DNA of 51,974 bases from Akkermansiaceae bacterium (GCA_025457665.1 JALOTY010000057.1:1-51974); one strand, 5' to 3'; positions 44,512-51,974 are shown, counted from the stretch's first letter. Notes: generated by a model not told the origin, from the sequence alone. Made by a program: numbers and translations.

Positions 44512-45636
44512 TCAGTGAGCAAATTGGGCCAGATCTTCTATGAACTGCCAGTCGATGCCGTTGAATCTCTCGCGGCAGCTCTTCCCAAAGTCTGGGTCTA
44601 CGTGTTCTGCGTAGGTAATCAAGCCATGGAGATGATCCATGAAGGAGGGAAGCGACGAGAACCCAATACGCTCGCAGTGCCCGTGAGGCTTGTATTTCGC
44701 AGAAAAATACAGGTGCCTTAAAATCTGATTCTTGAAGGCCTTAGTAAGTCTGGGGCGATCGGAGTCAACGAGCAAACCTGTTACGACCTTGCGGGCCCCA
44801 GGGGGCGACACATGGGTCTTTCTCCGATTCCTTTGGAAACCGAAATCCCCGAGCGTCCTGTCGACTTCTCCAATGATCTTGCCTACTTGAGTCCGGTCTA
44901 GGTCATTTGCGGAAAAAGTAAGGTCATCCGCGTAGCGGGTGTAGGTGCAACCAAATTGATCAGAAATTTCTTGGAGTTTCTCATCAAGCGCTACGCAGAC
45001 CAAATTCGAGAGCTTAGGACTTGTTGGAGCTCCTTGTGGAAGATGGCCAATATTTTTTCCATTTTTCTTCCAGCGCTTGCCGCGGTTTTTGTATTTGTAT
45101 GATTCATCAGAAGTGCGGGTGCAGAGCCGCGCCAATTGAAAGGACGTAAGGGGCTTGTATCCAACTGCTCTGAATGCGTGATAAACCTGCCTTTCGGAGA
45201 TTGACTCGAAAAAGTCCGTGATGTCCAACTTCACTAGCCACTTGGTTTGACAGTGCCTTCGCGCGTTTTCGACTGGGCTCGATCCCTTTGTGTAAGCTGT
45301 CGACGCAATGTGGGGTTGGGGTAATGAGAGTATATTCGAGTTGATCCACTCCTGCACGATTTTAAGGCTCGGGCAGGGAACGGTTATTTGCCGGTAGCCT
45401 CCTGAGCGCTTTCGGATGTTGAAGACGCGATAAAGGCCTTCACTTGAACGCATCCGAGCATAGAGGACATCGTAGTGGCTGTCCGCAAGGACTGCCAAGT
45501 GCTTCAGGCCGAGGATAATCGGAAGGCGTTGCCGATGCTGATGCTTGGTTTCTCGGTCTAATTCCTGGAGGAACCTCTCACCGCATTCGAGGGCTCTTGC
45601 CTCTGCGAGGTATTCTTGTGGAGACCAGTTACTCAT
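44512..45636 (-). CDS. Retron reverse transcriptase
   Basis: A 374-residue reverse transcriptase with the retron hallmarks: NARRH (124-128, the NAxxH motif), KLDITDFFESI (136-146), LPQGAPTSP (199-207), the catalytic YADD (235-238) and VVTGLLV with VTG at 285-287. It should use the RNA encoded just upstream as template and prime from a branching guanosine, giving a covalent RNA-DNA molecule. The ATG at 45636 lies inside the a2 arm region of that RNA. GC content is visibly lower than in the flanking genes, which points to transfer. Its partner effector is the PRTase-like gene upstream. Confidence 0.93.
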   Translation of the reverse strand: MSNWSPQEYLAEARALECGERFLQELDRETKHQHRQRLPIILGLKHLAVLADSHYDVLYARMRSSEGLYRVFNIRKRSGGYRQITVPCPSLKIVQEWINSNILSLPQPHIASTAYTKGSSPVENARRHCQTKWLVKLDITDFFESISERQVYHAFRAVGYKPLTSFQLARLCTRTSDESYKYKNRGKRWKKNGKNIGHLPQGAPTSPKLSNLVCVALDEKLQEISDQFGCTYTRYADDLTFSANDLDRTQVGKIIGEVDRTLGDFGFQRNRRKTHVSPPGARKVVTGLLVDSDRPRLTKAFKNQILRHLYFSAKYKPHGHCERIGFSSLPSFMDHLHGLITYAEHVDPDFGKSCRERFNGIDWQFIEDLAQFAH

Positions 45637-45855
45637 ATACTTTCAGGAGCTCGCTTGCGAGCTCCGTGCGCGAGCGGTAGCGACGAGCGACGCAGGCGCG
45701 TCGGAGCGTTAAGCCGTTCGTGCACGGATCTGGCTCATTCTGGGCTATTTCAGAGAAACAGGAAAAATCCTGTTCCCCGAAGCAGGGCACCGCCCGCTCC
45801 AGTAGCCCCCGGGGTTGCCGGCGCATTGCTATATTTTCACTGGTCTCCACGAGAA
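45613..45855 (-). ncRNA. Retron msr-msd non-coding RNA
   Basis: The 200-base gap between effector and reverse transcriptase is bracketed by an inverted repeat. ACTGGTCTCCACGAGAA (45839-45855) pairs with 45613-45629 in 16 of 17 positions, and an inner TATAT/ATATA pair (45830-45834, 45635-45639) abuts an AGC whose G (complement of base 45829) is the likely branching guanosine. These are the a1 and a2 arms. Inside, in RNA order, come a GGGC/GCCC hairpin, AACAGGA-TTTT-TCCTGTT (msr-type) and a long stem of 10 of 11 pairs (45718-45728 with 45663-45673) enclosing CGACGC/GCGTCG, which would be the msd. A final 9-bp hairpin is at 45646-45665. Exact 5' and 3' ends are inferred. Confidence 0.8.
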
Positions 45856-46979
45856 ATTCGATTAATCTTGGTTGGGATGTAGATTTTTTGAGGTTTGAGT
45901 GCAAGGTCAAGTTTCGGTTCCACCGAGCTCGAAAGCCTTTTGAGGAGGTCCCTTCCAAATTGAGAGACACTGCCATTCTCGGTCACCAAGCCGAGATCGA
46001 CAAGACGGGAAATAGTTTGGCTGATTGTATCTGATTCATGAATAAGATATTTCTGAAAGTTTGATACGCTGATTCCCCTTGAACAGAGCTTTAGGTAGGC
46101 GGTGAAGTTTGCGAAGTCGTTTTTACTTCTGATGTTGAGATTCGAGATCTTCTCTAGATTGCTGACGCCTAGCTGCGTCAGCAGGTTGAAAATGGGAGTG
46201 CGATTGACCGCATTGAAAAGCTCGCGTGCCTCAGCAGGAACCTTCTTCTGCGGAAAGAGCGCCCTGTAAGCCGGTCCGTCTTTGTGTAAGAGGGCGGGAG
46301 TGTTGTTGGGGCACGAGTATTCGAAAACAACCGGGCACCCTGTGTTTCTGAATCCAAGTGGCGGAAAGCCCCTGTTTGTCATCTTCTTAGTCCGATGAAA
46401 GAAGTCTACCTGAACTTCACTAAAGTAGGTGTGGCTCTTGTTGAGGCGTATGCACGAATGGAAGTTCTCATACTTTAGCGCCTTCGAGGCAGATAGCGCG
46501 TGCTCGATCGCGTGCTCATAGGCGCAAAAGCAGGAGATGTGGAACGTGAGGCGTTTGGAAGAGATTCTGCTCCTGAGCTTCGGCGTGAGAAAGGCATCAC
46601 AGAAATCATGGAGCGTTCCCCCAGACCCCAGAATATCTTCGACTAAGATAATGTGGGAGTAGTTTCCAGAAATTAGTTCCCCTTCGCTTGGATTGATTGA
46701 TGAAGGAACAGTGCAGAATTGCATCACGTGCTCGAGCATGTAGCCGATCTTGTGCTCGCTCCCATACCTCCCTGGCTCTTTGTTGGAAACCGTGTAGAAT
46801 GCCACCTTGGTGGCGGATTCCGAGCTGATGGTGGATTCAATATTCTTCCAAAGGGCGACTTCTACTTCCCGAGCGGAGACAAACCACATGCTGTCGATCA
46901 CGCTCTTGGCGATAAGAGTGTCTCTGGGTTCGAACTGCTTGAGCCAGTTACAGCAATATTCACTATCTGAAAAGCGCAT
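45837..46979 (-). CDS. Retron effector: phosphoribosyltransferase-like protein with winged-helix tail
   Basis: A 380-residue protein. Residues 55-220 look like a PRTase fold with the PRPP-loop-like ILVEDILGSGGT (111-122); hypoxanthine- and orotate-type enzymes have VxDxxxTGxT-like loops at this place. The last 110 residues (FNLLTQLGVSNLEKI ... TISRLVDLGLVTENG) resemble a winged helix. PRTase-like effectors with winged-helix modules are known from conflict systems and, as I recall, from type III retrons. ATG 46979 is 20 bases after the hsdS stop; no earlier start exists in frame. The 3' end carries the a1 arm of the RNA. The gene is markedly AT-richer than its neighbours. The reaction is unknown. 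Confidence 0.78.
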   Translation of the reverse strand: MRFSDSEYCCNWLKQFEPRDTLIAKSVIDSMWFVSAREVEVALWKNIESTISSESATKVAFYTVSNKEPGRYGSEHKIGYMLEHVMQFCTVPSSINPSEGELISGNYSHIILVEDILGSGGTLHDFCDAFLTPKLRSRISSKRLTFHISCFCAYEHAIEHALSASKALKYENFHSCIRLNKSHTYFSEVQVDFFHRTKKMTNRGFPPLGFRNTGCPVVFEYSCPNNTPALLHKDGPAYRALFPQKKVPAEARELFNAVNRTPIFNLLTQLGVSNLEKISNLNIRSKNDFANFTAYLKLCSRGISVSNFQKYLIHESDTISQTISRLVDLGLVTENGSVSQFGRDLLKRLSSSVEPKLDLALKPQKIYIPTKINRISRGDQ

Positions 46980-46999
46980 GAATCGGTTTTGCAGGTTGT

Positions 47000-48445
47000 T
47001 TACTTTGCTCCCTTCGGCTTCGAGTGACGGATTTGGAGGAGCCGCTCCAATCGGATGCGATTTAGTAATGCCGTCGCGGGTTCGTCGGTGGGGTCTTGGG
47101 GGACGAGCTGGCCGGTGAAGGCCTTTTTCAGGATGGACTGGCGCAGGGCGGCGCTGCGCTTCAAGGCGGCGTCGATCTCCCGCTCGTTCTGCTCGATCAC
47201 CGTGAAATGCTCGTCGAGGAGACGGACGATCTCGCGTTGCTCGTGGAGGGAGGGAAAGGTAATTGGCAATGGCCAAAAGTCTTTGCCGTAGATGGCTGCC
47301 ACGCTCGTCGTTGCCTTCTTCACTTGCTCCATCCGCTGGCGGAATGGCTTGGCGCAGAGTTGCAGCCCAATGAATATCGGATCGAGGCATTCTGGCAGTC
47401 GAATTCGCATCAGGTTGTTGTTGTAGACTGTGGGAACGGTGGGATCACGTCGCAGGACTGCGGTTTTTCCGACGAGTTCAACGCTGTTTCGGGTGTTGAA
47501 AAGAATGTCACCTTCGCGGAGCTGGAAGCGCTCGATCTCCTCCTCTGTGCAAGTGACGAAAACGTCTGCTCTTAGGTCAACGTTCCCTAGCATGTCGACG
47601 CGATCCATCTTGATGTAGCTGATGCCAGCAGGATCGGAGCTTTGTTCGGTGGCCGCGCGAACGAGACCGATCAATGAATCCGTTGGGCAATTTCCGATTC
47701 GCTCCGTGGCCCATCCGTCCGGCGGATCAATCTGGGTGATCTCTTTGGCTGTTAGCCCGTCCATGAGCTTCGGCTCGCTTGGCTTGGAAGCTTTCCTGTG
47801 CGTTCGCTTGGCCTTCTCCCACTCTTGAAGCTGCTTTGCATAGTCCGCCTGCCGTTCCTCTTGAATGCGGTTGAGGAGTTGGTCGGGGGATTCGAGGAGG
47901 TGGGGATTTTGTTTGCGCCAGGGGGCGGTGAGCTTGCCCTCGAAGGCTTGTTTGAGGAGGGACTGGCGATAGACGCCGAGTTGCCGCCGCGCCCGCCGCA
48001 GACTCTCCTCCCCGGCGTCGAGTTCGGAGAAGAGCTCTTCGATCTTCGAAACAATCCGCTTCTGCTCGGCGAGGGGCGGGAGGGGGAGAGGAATTCTGCG
48101 GAGCTGTTCTTGGTTGAGCTTAAGACGTGTGGTTCCAGTGTATTCTCCGTCAAAAAGGTAGCTATCGATTCTCCCGGCTTCGCCTGTCGCTCCGTAATAC
48201 GGAAATAACTCAGAGTCCGATTTCCCCTCGTTCCGTTTGCTCCTTTCGGAGGCGTTGATGGGTTTACGGCGTGAGTCCAAGATTTCGCAGACCTCGCCAA
48301 GCGCGGTGGCAATCCACCCAACCGGCAAATGTCCCGCCCCTTCAGGGCTTGGAATTTGTGGGGGCGGTGGACCCAGGGCGGCGTCGCGTGGCTCCTTGCC
48401 CTGGGCTGTCGTCTGTCGCCCCCTTGGGGCTTTGGGAGAGGTCAT
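47000..48445 (-). CDS. hsdS: Type I restriction specificity subunit HsdS, first recognition domain truncated
   Basis: A 481-residue specificity subunit. ATG 48445 lies 17 bases after the fic stop. The central conserved repeat (PLAEQKRIVSKIEELFSELD ... LLKQAFEGKL) and the second (HEQREIVRLLDEHFTVIEQ ... LKKAFTGQLV) are both present. The second target-recognition domain, about 240-395, looks complete. The first runs PYYGATGEAGRIDSYLFDGE, then goes directly to TGTTRLKLNQEQLRRIPL. In homologues about 65-75 residues separate these blocks. The frame is open throughout, so this is an in-frame internal loss. Specificity for one half-site is probably altered or lost. Confidence 0.88.
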   Translation of the reverse strand: MTSPKAPRGRQTTAQGKEPRDAALGPPPPQIPSPEGAGHLPVGWIATALGEVCEILDSRRKPINASERSKRNEGKSDSELFPYYGATGEAGRIDSYLFDGEYTGTTRLKLNQEQLRRIPLPLPPLAEQKRIVSKIEELFSELDAGEESLRRARRQLGVYRQSLLKQAFEGKLTAPWRKQNPHLLESPDQLLNRIQEERQADYAKQLQEWEKAKRTHRKASKPSEPKLMDGLTAKEITQIDPPDGWATERIGNCPTDSLIGLVRAATEQSSDPAGISYIKMDRVDMLGNVDLRADVFVTCTEEEIERFQLREGDILFNTRNSVELVGKTAVLRRDPTVPTVYNNNLMRIRLPECLDPIFIGLQLCAKPFRQRMEQVKKATTSVAAIYGKDFWPLPITFPSLHEQREIVRLLDEHFTVIEQNEREIDAALKRSAALRQSILKKAFTGQLVPQDPTDEPATALLNRIRLERLLQIRHSKPKGAK

Positions 48446-48462
48446 GCGAGCGGTGATGGGGG

Positions 48463-49584
48463 TTAGATGCGGACGAGCCGGAGCAGCGGCTCGAAGCTGT
48501 AGATGGCGGATTGGCGGCCGGAGGCTTCGCGTACGGGGACGAGCAGGTTTTCCTCCAGCAGGATGCGGGAGAAGCGGGCGGCGGTGTGCGTGGGGATGCC
48601 GGCGTGTTGGGTGAAGCGACTGTTGCGGAAGACCGGGTTGGTGAAGATGTAGTCGAGGGCGGTGACGGCCTTGGCGGAGTTGAGCAACTCGGCGAAGCGG
48701 CCTTTCATTTCCTCGTAGAGGTTGCGGATGCTCTCGGCGGTCTGGAGGTTCTGGTGGGCCTGTTCCTTCACGGCAGCCAGGAAGAAGGCACACCAGTTTT
48801 CCCAAGCCCCGGAGGCGGAGACCTCGCGCATGTGGTGGATGTAGTCCGCCTTGTGCTCCTCGAAGTAGCGGCTGATGTAGAAGTGGGGGGTGGAAATGCA
48901 GCCAAGCTGCCAGAGCAGGAGGGTGACGAGCATGCGACCGACGCGGCCGTTGCCATCCTTGAAGGGGTGGAGCGCCTCGAATTCCAAATGGCTGATCGCC
49001 ACCCGGAGCAGGGCGGGCATGGCGGCGTTTCCGGAGAAATCGAGCAGGCGGTCCATGCCGCTTTCCAGTTGCTCCGGGGAGATCGGCACGAAGCTGATCT
49101 TCGTGCTGCCGCGGCTGCCGATGTAGTTCTGCTCGGTCTTGAACTGGCCGGGGTTCTTGGTCTGCCCACGGGCGAAGGACAGCAGAAGCTGGTGCGTCTG
49201 CCGAATCAGCGACTTTGACAAGGGCTGGCCGTCCTGCATCGCCTGACGGGCGGCGCGCAAGGCCCGGCCGTAGAGGTAGGTCTCGACGGCTTCGGAACGA
49301 TAATCCTCGCTGGCGCCCAGGTCGGGATCGGTCTCCGATTCCAATTCGAGGACTTCCTCCAAGGTGCTGAAGGTGCCCTCCATCCGGGAGGACGCGAGCG
49401 CCTCCTGACCTCGAAGGGGTGCCAGCAGGATCTCGCTGTTGTGCATGCCCTTGAGCATCTGGTCGTAACGGGCGAGCGCGTCCGTCGCCTCCAGCAGCGG
49501 GCCGATGACTCGGGCGGCATCAAACGCCTGCGGCGGGAAGGCTCCGTAGTGGTAATCGACAGCTTGGCTCAAATCGAGGTTCAT
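48463..49584 (-). CDS. Fic-family protein AMP-transferase
   Basis: A 373-residue Fic protein. The core motif HPFKDGNGRVGR (206-217) is complete, with the catalytic His206. An N-terminal SSRMEG (65-70) matches the inhibitory motif (S/T)xxxE(G/N), so this is a class II, self-inhibited Fic. The C-terminal 80 residues look like a winged helix (NPVFRNSRFTQHAGIPTHTAARF). Fic genes of this architecture often sit in type I RM loci, but the target is unknown. A consensus-like promoter lies just upstream with almost no leader. The gene begins a minus-strand run through hsdS and the retron. Confidence 0.9.
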   Translation of the reverse strand: MNLDLSQAVDYHYGAFPPQAFDAARVIGPLLEATDALARYDQMLKGMHNSEILLAPLRGQEALASSRMEGTFSTLEEVLELESETDPDLGASEDYRSEAVETYLYGRALRAARQAMQDGQPLSKSLIRQTHQLLLSFARGQTKNPGQFKTEQNYIGSRGSTKISFVPISPEQLESGMDRLLDFSGNAAMPALLRVAISHLEFEALHPFKDGNGRVGRMLVTLLLWQLGCISTPHFYISRYFEEHKADYIHHMREVSASGAWENWCAFFLAAVKEQAHQNLQTAESIRNLYEEMKGRFAELLNSAKAVTALDYIFTNPVFRNSRFTQHAGIPTHTAARFSRILLEENLLVPVREASGRQSAIYSFEPLLRLVRI

Positions 49585-49595
49585 TTCCTAGCGAA

Positions 49596-49624
49596 AGAAT
49601 AACGAGAAGCCTATTTGTTGTCAA
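49596..49624 (-). promoter_or_regulatory. Sigma-70-like promoter for the fic-hsdS-retron run
   Basis: On the minus strand, a perfect -35 TTGACA (49619-49624) is followed after 17 bases by TATTCT (49596-49601). Transcription would begin about five bases before the fic ATG at 49584, so the mRNA would be leaderless or nearly so. The AGGA next to the ATG is too close to serve as a normal ribosome binding site. Confidence 0.6.
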
Positions 49625-49635
49625 CGGAATTTAGT

Positions 49636-49733
49636 TTTGTGCAACACAAAGGCATTTGATGTGTACGAAAATCGGCCAAGACCGTTTTTCGTACACCAAG
49701 AGCCTCCTCGTGCACGACAAGTTAGTTTGTCGT
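49636..49733. promoter_or_regulatory. Cluster of dyad-symmetric elements between hsdR and fic
   Basis: Three inverted repeats lie in the AT-rich 222-base gap: TTTGTG-3-CACAAA (49636-49650), GTGTACGAAAA/TTTTCGTACAC (49661-49696, with an inner CGG/CCG) and ACGACAA/TTGTCGT (49714-49733). GTGCACGACAAG is also repeated at 49710 and 49781. The first abuts the fic -35 box. They look like operators or a transcription barrier; the binding protein is unknown, with AlbA_2 or the winged-helix proteins of the island as candidates. Confidence 0.5.
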
Positions 49734-49806
49734 TATTCCATGCAAGGCAATGCGTCTTGTGATGCACGGAATGGTCATTTGTGCACGACAAGCGAAGCCC
49801 CGGGGA

Positions 49807-51974
49807 TCAGGCGACCAGCTCGCCGTTGAGCTCCTCGATCAGCGTGTCCATCTGATCGCCGAAGAGCTGGTGCATTTTGCCGAGGCCGCCTTGGGCGTCG
49901 AAGGGGGCGTAGTCGAGGTCGTCGCGTTCGAAGCGGAAGGAGGTCATGACGTGGTCGCGGATGAGCTGGAGGAAGGCGGTTTGGGTTTCGGTGAATTTCT
50001 TCTCGGTGGGGACACCGGCGTGGCGGCGCATGATCCAGGTTTGGAAGTTGCGGCGGACGGTTTCGGGGAAGGGCGTGAGCTTGCCATCGATGCCGCAGGC
50101 GCGGCGGATGAGGGCCATGAGGGCGGTCAGTTCGGTGAGCGGGGCGGCGTTTTCCGGCAGGGCATCGAGGCGGGCGTAGGCTTCCCAGACGCGGAGCGGG
50201 GCGAGGCGCGGGGCGGCTTGCTTGAGGGCGGCGAGCACGTCCTTGATCTGGGCGAGGGTGACTTCCTGACGGCGCTGCGGTTGCTGATAGAAGAGGGTGA
50301 GGGCGTCGAGCCGGTCCTGATGCTCGCGGCAGAAGGATTCGAAGTCGGCGACGAAGGCCTCCGAGCGTTCGCGGGCGTCGGCATCCCACTCGGCGCGGAC
50401 GAGGGTGTCCTGGGTATCGAGGTCGATGGTCTGGAGATTGGCGGTGCAGGTCTCGACGATGAGTTTCACGGCGGCTCCGGTGAGAGGAGCGGCGGCGGCG
50501 GCGACGAGTTGCTGCTGGGCTTTTTCCCGGGCGAAGTCGCCGGGTTCGCTGCCAGGCTGCTGGCCGGTGAGTTCGAGGGCTTTTTGCTCGATGGCCTCAC
50601 CGTCGATGGCGTGGAAGAGGTTTCTAACAAGCGTGCTGATGGCGGTGCCGCCGAGCTTTTCCGCGACGGCTTGTTTCTGCTCCGGGGTGAGCATGCGCTC
50701 GATGCGGGCAAGGCGTCCGGCGAGGGAGGAAATGGTGTCGGCATCGGTGGCCCCCATGACGACCTCCATGGCGAGGTCCTTGAAGGGCACGGAGGGCTTG
50801 GTGATGGGCGGGCGGCTGGCGGTCTTTAGGGACTTGGTGACGCCGATGGCATCGACGATGACGTAGTGGGTCTTGGCGGTCTTGGCGGCGGGCGAGGCTT
50901 TCTTTAGCCCATCGTGGTCGAGCGTGCGGGTGCCGCGGCCTTTCATCTGCTCGAAGTAGCCGCGGGATTTCACGTCGCGCATGAAGAGCAGGCATTCGAG
51001 CGGTTTCACATCGGTGCCGGTGGCGATCATGTCCACGGTGACGGCGATGCGCGGGTGGTATTCGTTGCGGAACTGCTGGAGGACGGACTTGGGGTCTTCC
51101 TCGTTCTTGTAGGTGACCTTTTTGCAGAAGGCGGAGGATTCGCCGAACTCCTCGCGGACGATCTGGATGATGTCGTCGGCGTGGGAATCGGTCTTGGCGA
51201 AGACGAGGGTTTTCGGAACCTCGTATTCGCCATCGGTGCCGTTGCGGTCAGGGAAGATTTCCGGGAGCTTGTCGCGGAAGGTTTTCACGACCGTGCGGAT
51301 CTGCGAGGGATTCACGATGTCGCGGTCGAGGGCTTTCTGAGAATAGGCTTCGTCCTCGTCCTGCTGCTCCCAGCGTTTGGCTCGGGTGAGTTTTTCGCGT
51401 TTCTCGACGAGCCCTTTGAGGACGGTGCCGCCGTTTTGGGTGACCTCGGTTTCGATGACGTAGATCTCGCCTTGGACGTTCACGCCATCGGCCACGGCGT
51501 CCTCGTGGGTGTATTCGGAGACGACATTCTGGTTGAAGAAAGCGTAGGTGCGGGCGTCCGGCGTGGCGGTGAGGCCGACGAGGAAGGCATCGAAGTAATC
51601 GAGCACCTGCCGCCAGAGGTTGTAGATCGAGCGGTGGCATTCATCGATGATGATGAGGTCGAAGTGCTCGATGGGGACCTTGGGGTTGTAGGTGACGGGA
51701 AGTGGCTCCTTGCGGGTGGACGTGCGCTCGCCGGGATTTTCGTCCTCGGCGGATTCGTCGAGTTCCTTGCCCTGGAGGATGGAATACATCCGCTGGATGG
51801 TGGAGATGCAGACCTGGGCGTCGGCGGGGACGTGGGACGAGGTTAGGCGCTGGACGGTGTAGAGCTCGGTGAACTTCCGGTTGTCGTCGGAGGGCTGATA
51901 GGCGAGGAACTCCTGCTCGGCCTGCTCGCCGAGGTTGCGGGTATCGACGAGGAAGAGGACGCGCTTCACCCGGG
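49807..51974 (-). CDS. hsdR: Type I restriction endonuclease subunit HsdR (partial, runs off the edge)
   Basis: The C-terminal 720 or so residues of HsdR are present. The frame is still open at base 51974, so the N-terminal nuclease domain and Walker A region lie outside. Visible helicase motifs are LFLVDTRNLGEQA (Ia region), motif II in IIIDECHRSIYNLW, LVGLTATPDA (III), TLVFAKTDSHADDI (IV) and MIATGTDVKPLECLLFMR with MKGRGTR (V and VI). The tail matches the EcoEI/EcoR124-type R-subunit C-terminal domain. It uses ATP to translocate DNA and then cut far from the site. A 222-base gap with its own regulatory elements separates it from fic. Confidence 0.92.
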   Translation of the reverse strand, partial: RVKRVLFLVDTRNLGEQAEQEFLAYQPSDDNRKFTELYTVQRLTSSHVPADAQVCISTIQRMYSILQGKELDESAEDENPGERTSTRKEPLPVTYNPKVPIEHFDLIIIDECHRSIYNLWRQVLDYFDAFLVGLTATPDARTYAFFNQNVVSEYTHEDAVADGVNVQGEIYVIETEVTQNGGTVLKGLVEKREKLTRAKRWEQQDEDEAYSQKALDRDIVNPSQIRTVVKTFRDKLPEIFPDRNGTDGEYEVPKTLVFAKTDSHADDIIQIVREEFGESSAFCKKVTYKNEEDPKSVLQQFRNEYHPRIAVTVDMIATGTDVKPLECLLFMRDVKSRGYFEQMKGRGTRTLDHDGLKKASPAAKTAKTHYVIVDAIGVTKSLKTASRPPITKPSVPFKDLAMEVVMGATDADTISSLAGRLARIERMLTPEQKQAVAEKLGGTAISTLVRNLFHAIDGEAIEQKALELTGQQPGSEPGDFAREKAQQQLVAAAAAPLTGAAVKLIVETCTANLQTIDLDTQDTLVRAEWDADARERSEAFVADFESFCREHQDRLDALTLFYQQPQRRQEVTLAQIKDVLAALKQAAPRLAPLRVWEAYARLDALPENAAPLTELTALMALIRRACGIDGKLTPFPETVRRNFQTWIMRRHAGVPTEKKFTETQTAFLQLIRDHVMTSFRFERDDLDYAPFDAQGGLGKMHQLFGDQMDTLIEELNGELVA

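Noticed and set aside
48446..48805. Longer HsdS start 360 bases upstream
   Set aside because: The extra residues are an out-of-frame reading of the fic 3' end; ATG 48445 fits the 17-base gap after the fic stop.

Overview
The window reads as a high-GC chromosome segment of a verrucomicrobium, probably in the Verrucomicrobiales. This is inferred from gene content, not from a marker gene. The pointers are a DUF1501 protein coupled to a PSCyt1/DUF1549/DUF1553 cytochrome, secreted proteins carrying the DxDGDGxSNLxEFAxG type of C-terminal segment, an M60-like protease with PA14 and cadherin-like domains, and a Whirly/PC4-like small protein. I saw no tRNA, rRNA, CRISPR array or insertion sequence. 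Apart from about 345 bases at 36532-36876, gene spacing is tight.

From 1 to 10.9 kb: a secreted beta-propeller/pentapeptide protein, an alpha/beta hydrolase, an M14 carboxypeptidase behind citrate synthase, TsaB (tRNA t6A synthesis), an unusual glycoside-hydrolase/GT2 fusion, a small secreted protein, glutamate dehydrogenase and an MECR-type reductase. From 10.9 to 16.2 kb: a translationally coupled cytochrome/DUF1501 pair on the minus strand, with a divergent AraC regulator. From 16.2 to 20.1 kb: a Whirly-like protein, a B12-binding radical SAM protein and formate-tetrahydrofolate ligase.

From 20.2 to 27.5 kb lies a sodium-handling block. A UspA protein leads a complete, tightly overlapped Mrp antiporter operon (mrpAB fused, then C, D, E, F, G). 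A bacterial voltage-gated sodium channel is divergent from it. An RsmC-type methyltransferase and an RsuA pseudouridine synthase follow. From 29.5 to 36.5 kb: a BamE-like lipoprotein, a helical-repeat lipoprotein coupled to a 1702-residue M60-like secreted protein, and a membrane-anchored protein. From 36.9 to 40.8 kb: an SbcD/SbcC-like (YhaO/YhaN-like) nuclease-ATPase pair ending in a good intrinsic terminator.

From 40.9 kb to the right edge is a defence island on the minus strand. It is a type I restriction-modification locus (hsdR running off the edge, hsdS, hsdM) carrying a Fic AMP-transferase, an AlbA_2/Schlafen-type ATPase with a 21-bp tandem repeat, and, between hsdS and hsdM, a complete lower-GC retron. 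The retron has a reverse transcriptase with the retron signatures NAxxH, YADD and VTG, and a phosphoribosyltransferase-like effector with a winged-helix-like tail. Between them is a structured non-coding RNA whose a1/a2 arms (16 of 17 bases paired) lie inside the ends of the two flanking genes. The locus looks rebuilt: a 26-codon remnant of a second hsdM start lies just after the reverse transcriptase gene, and the first target-recognition domain of HsdS lacks its core. This retron-in-RM island is the most interesting system in the window.
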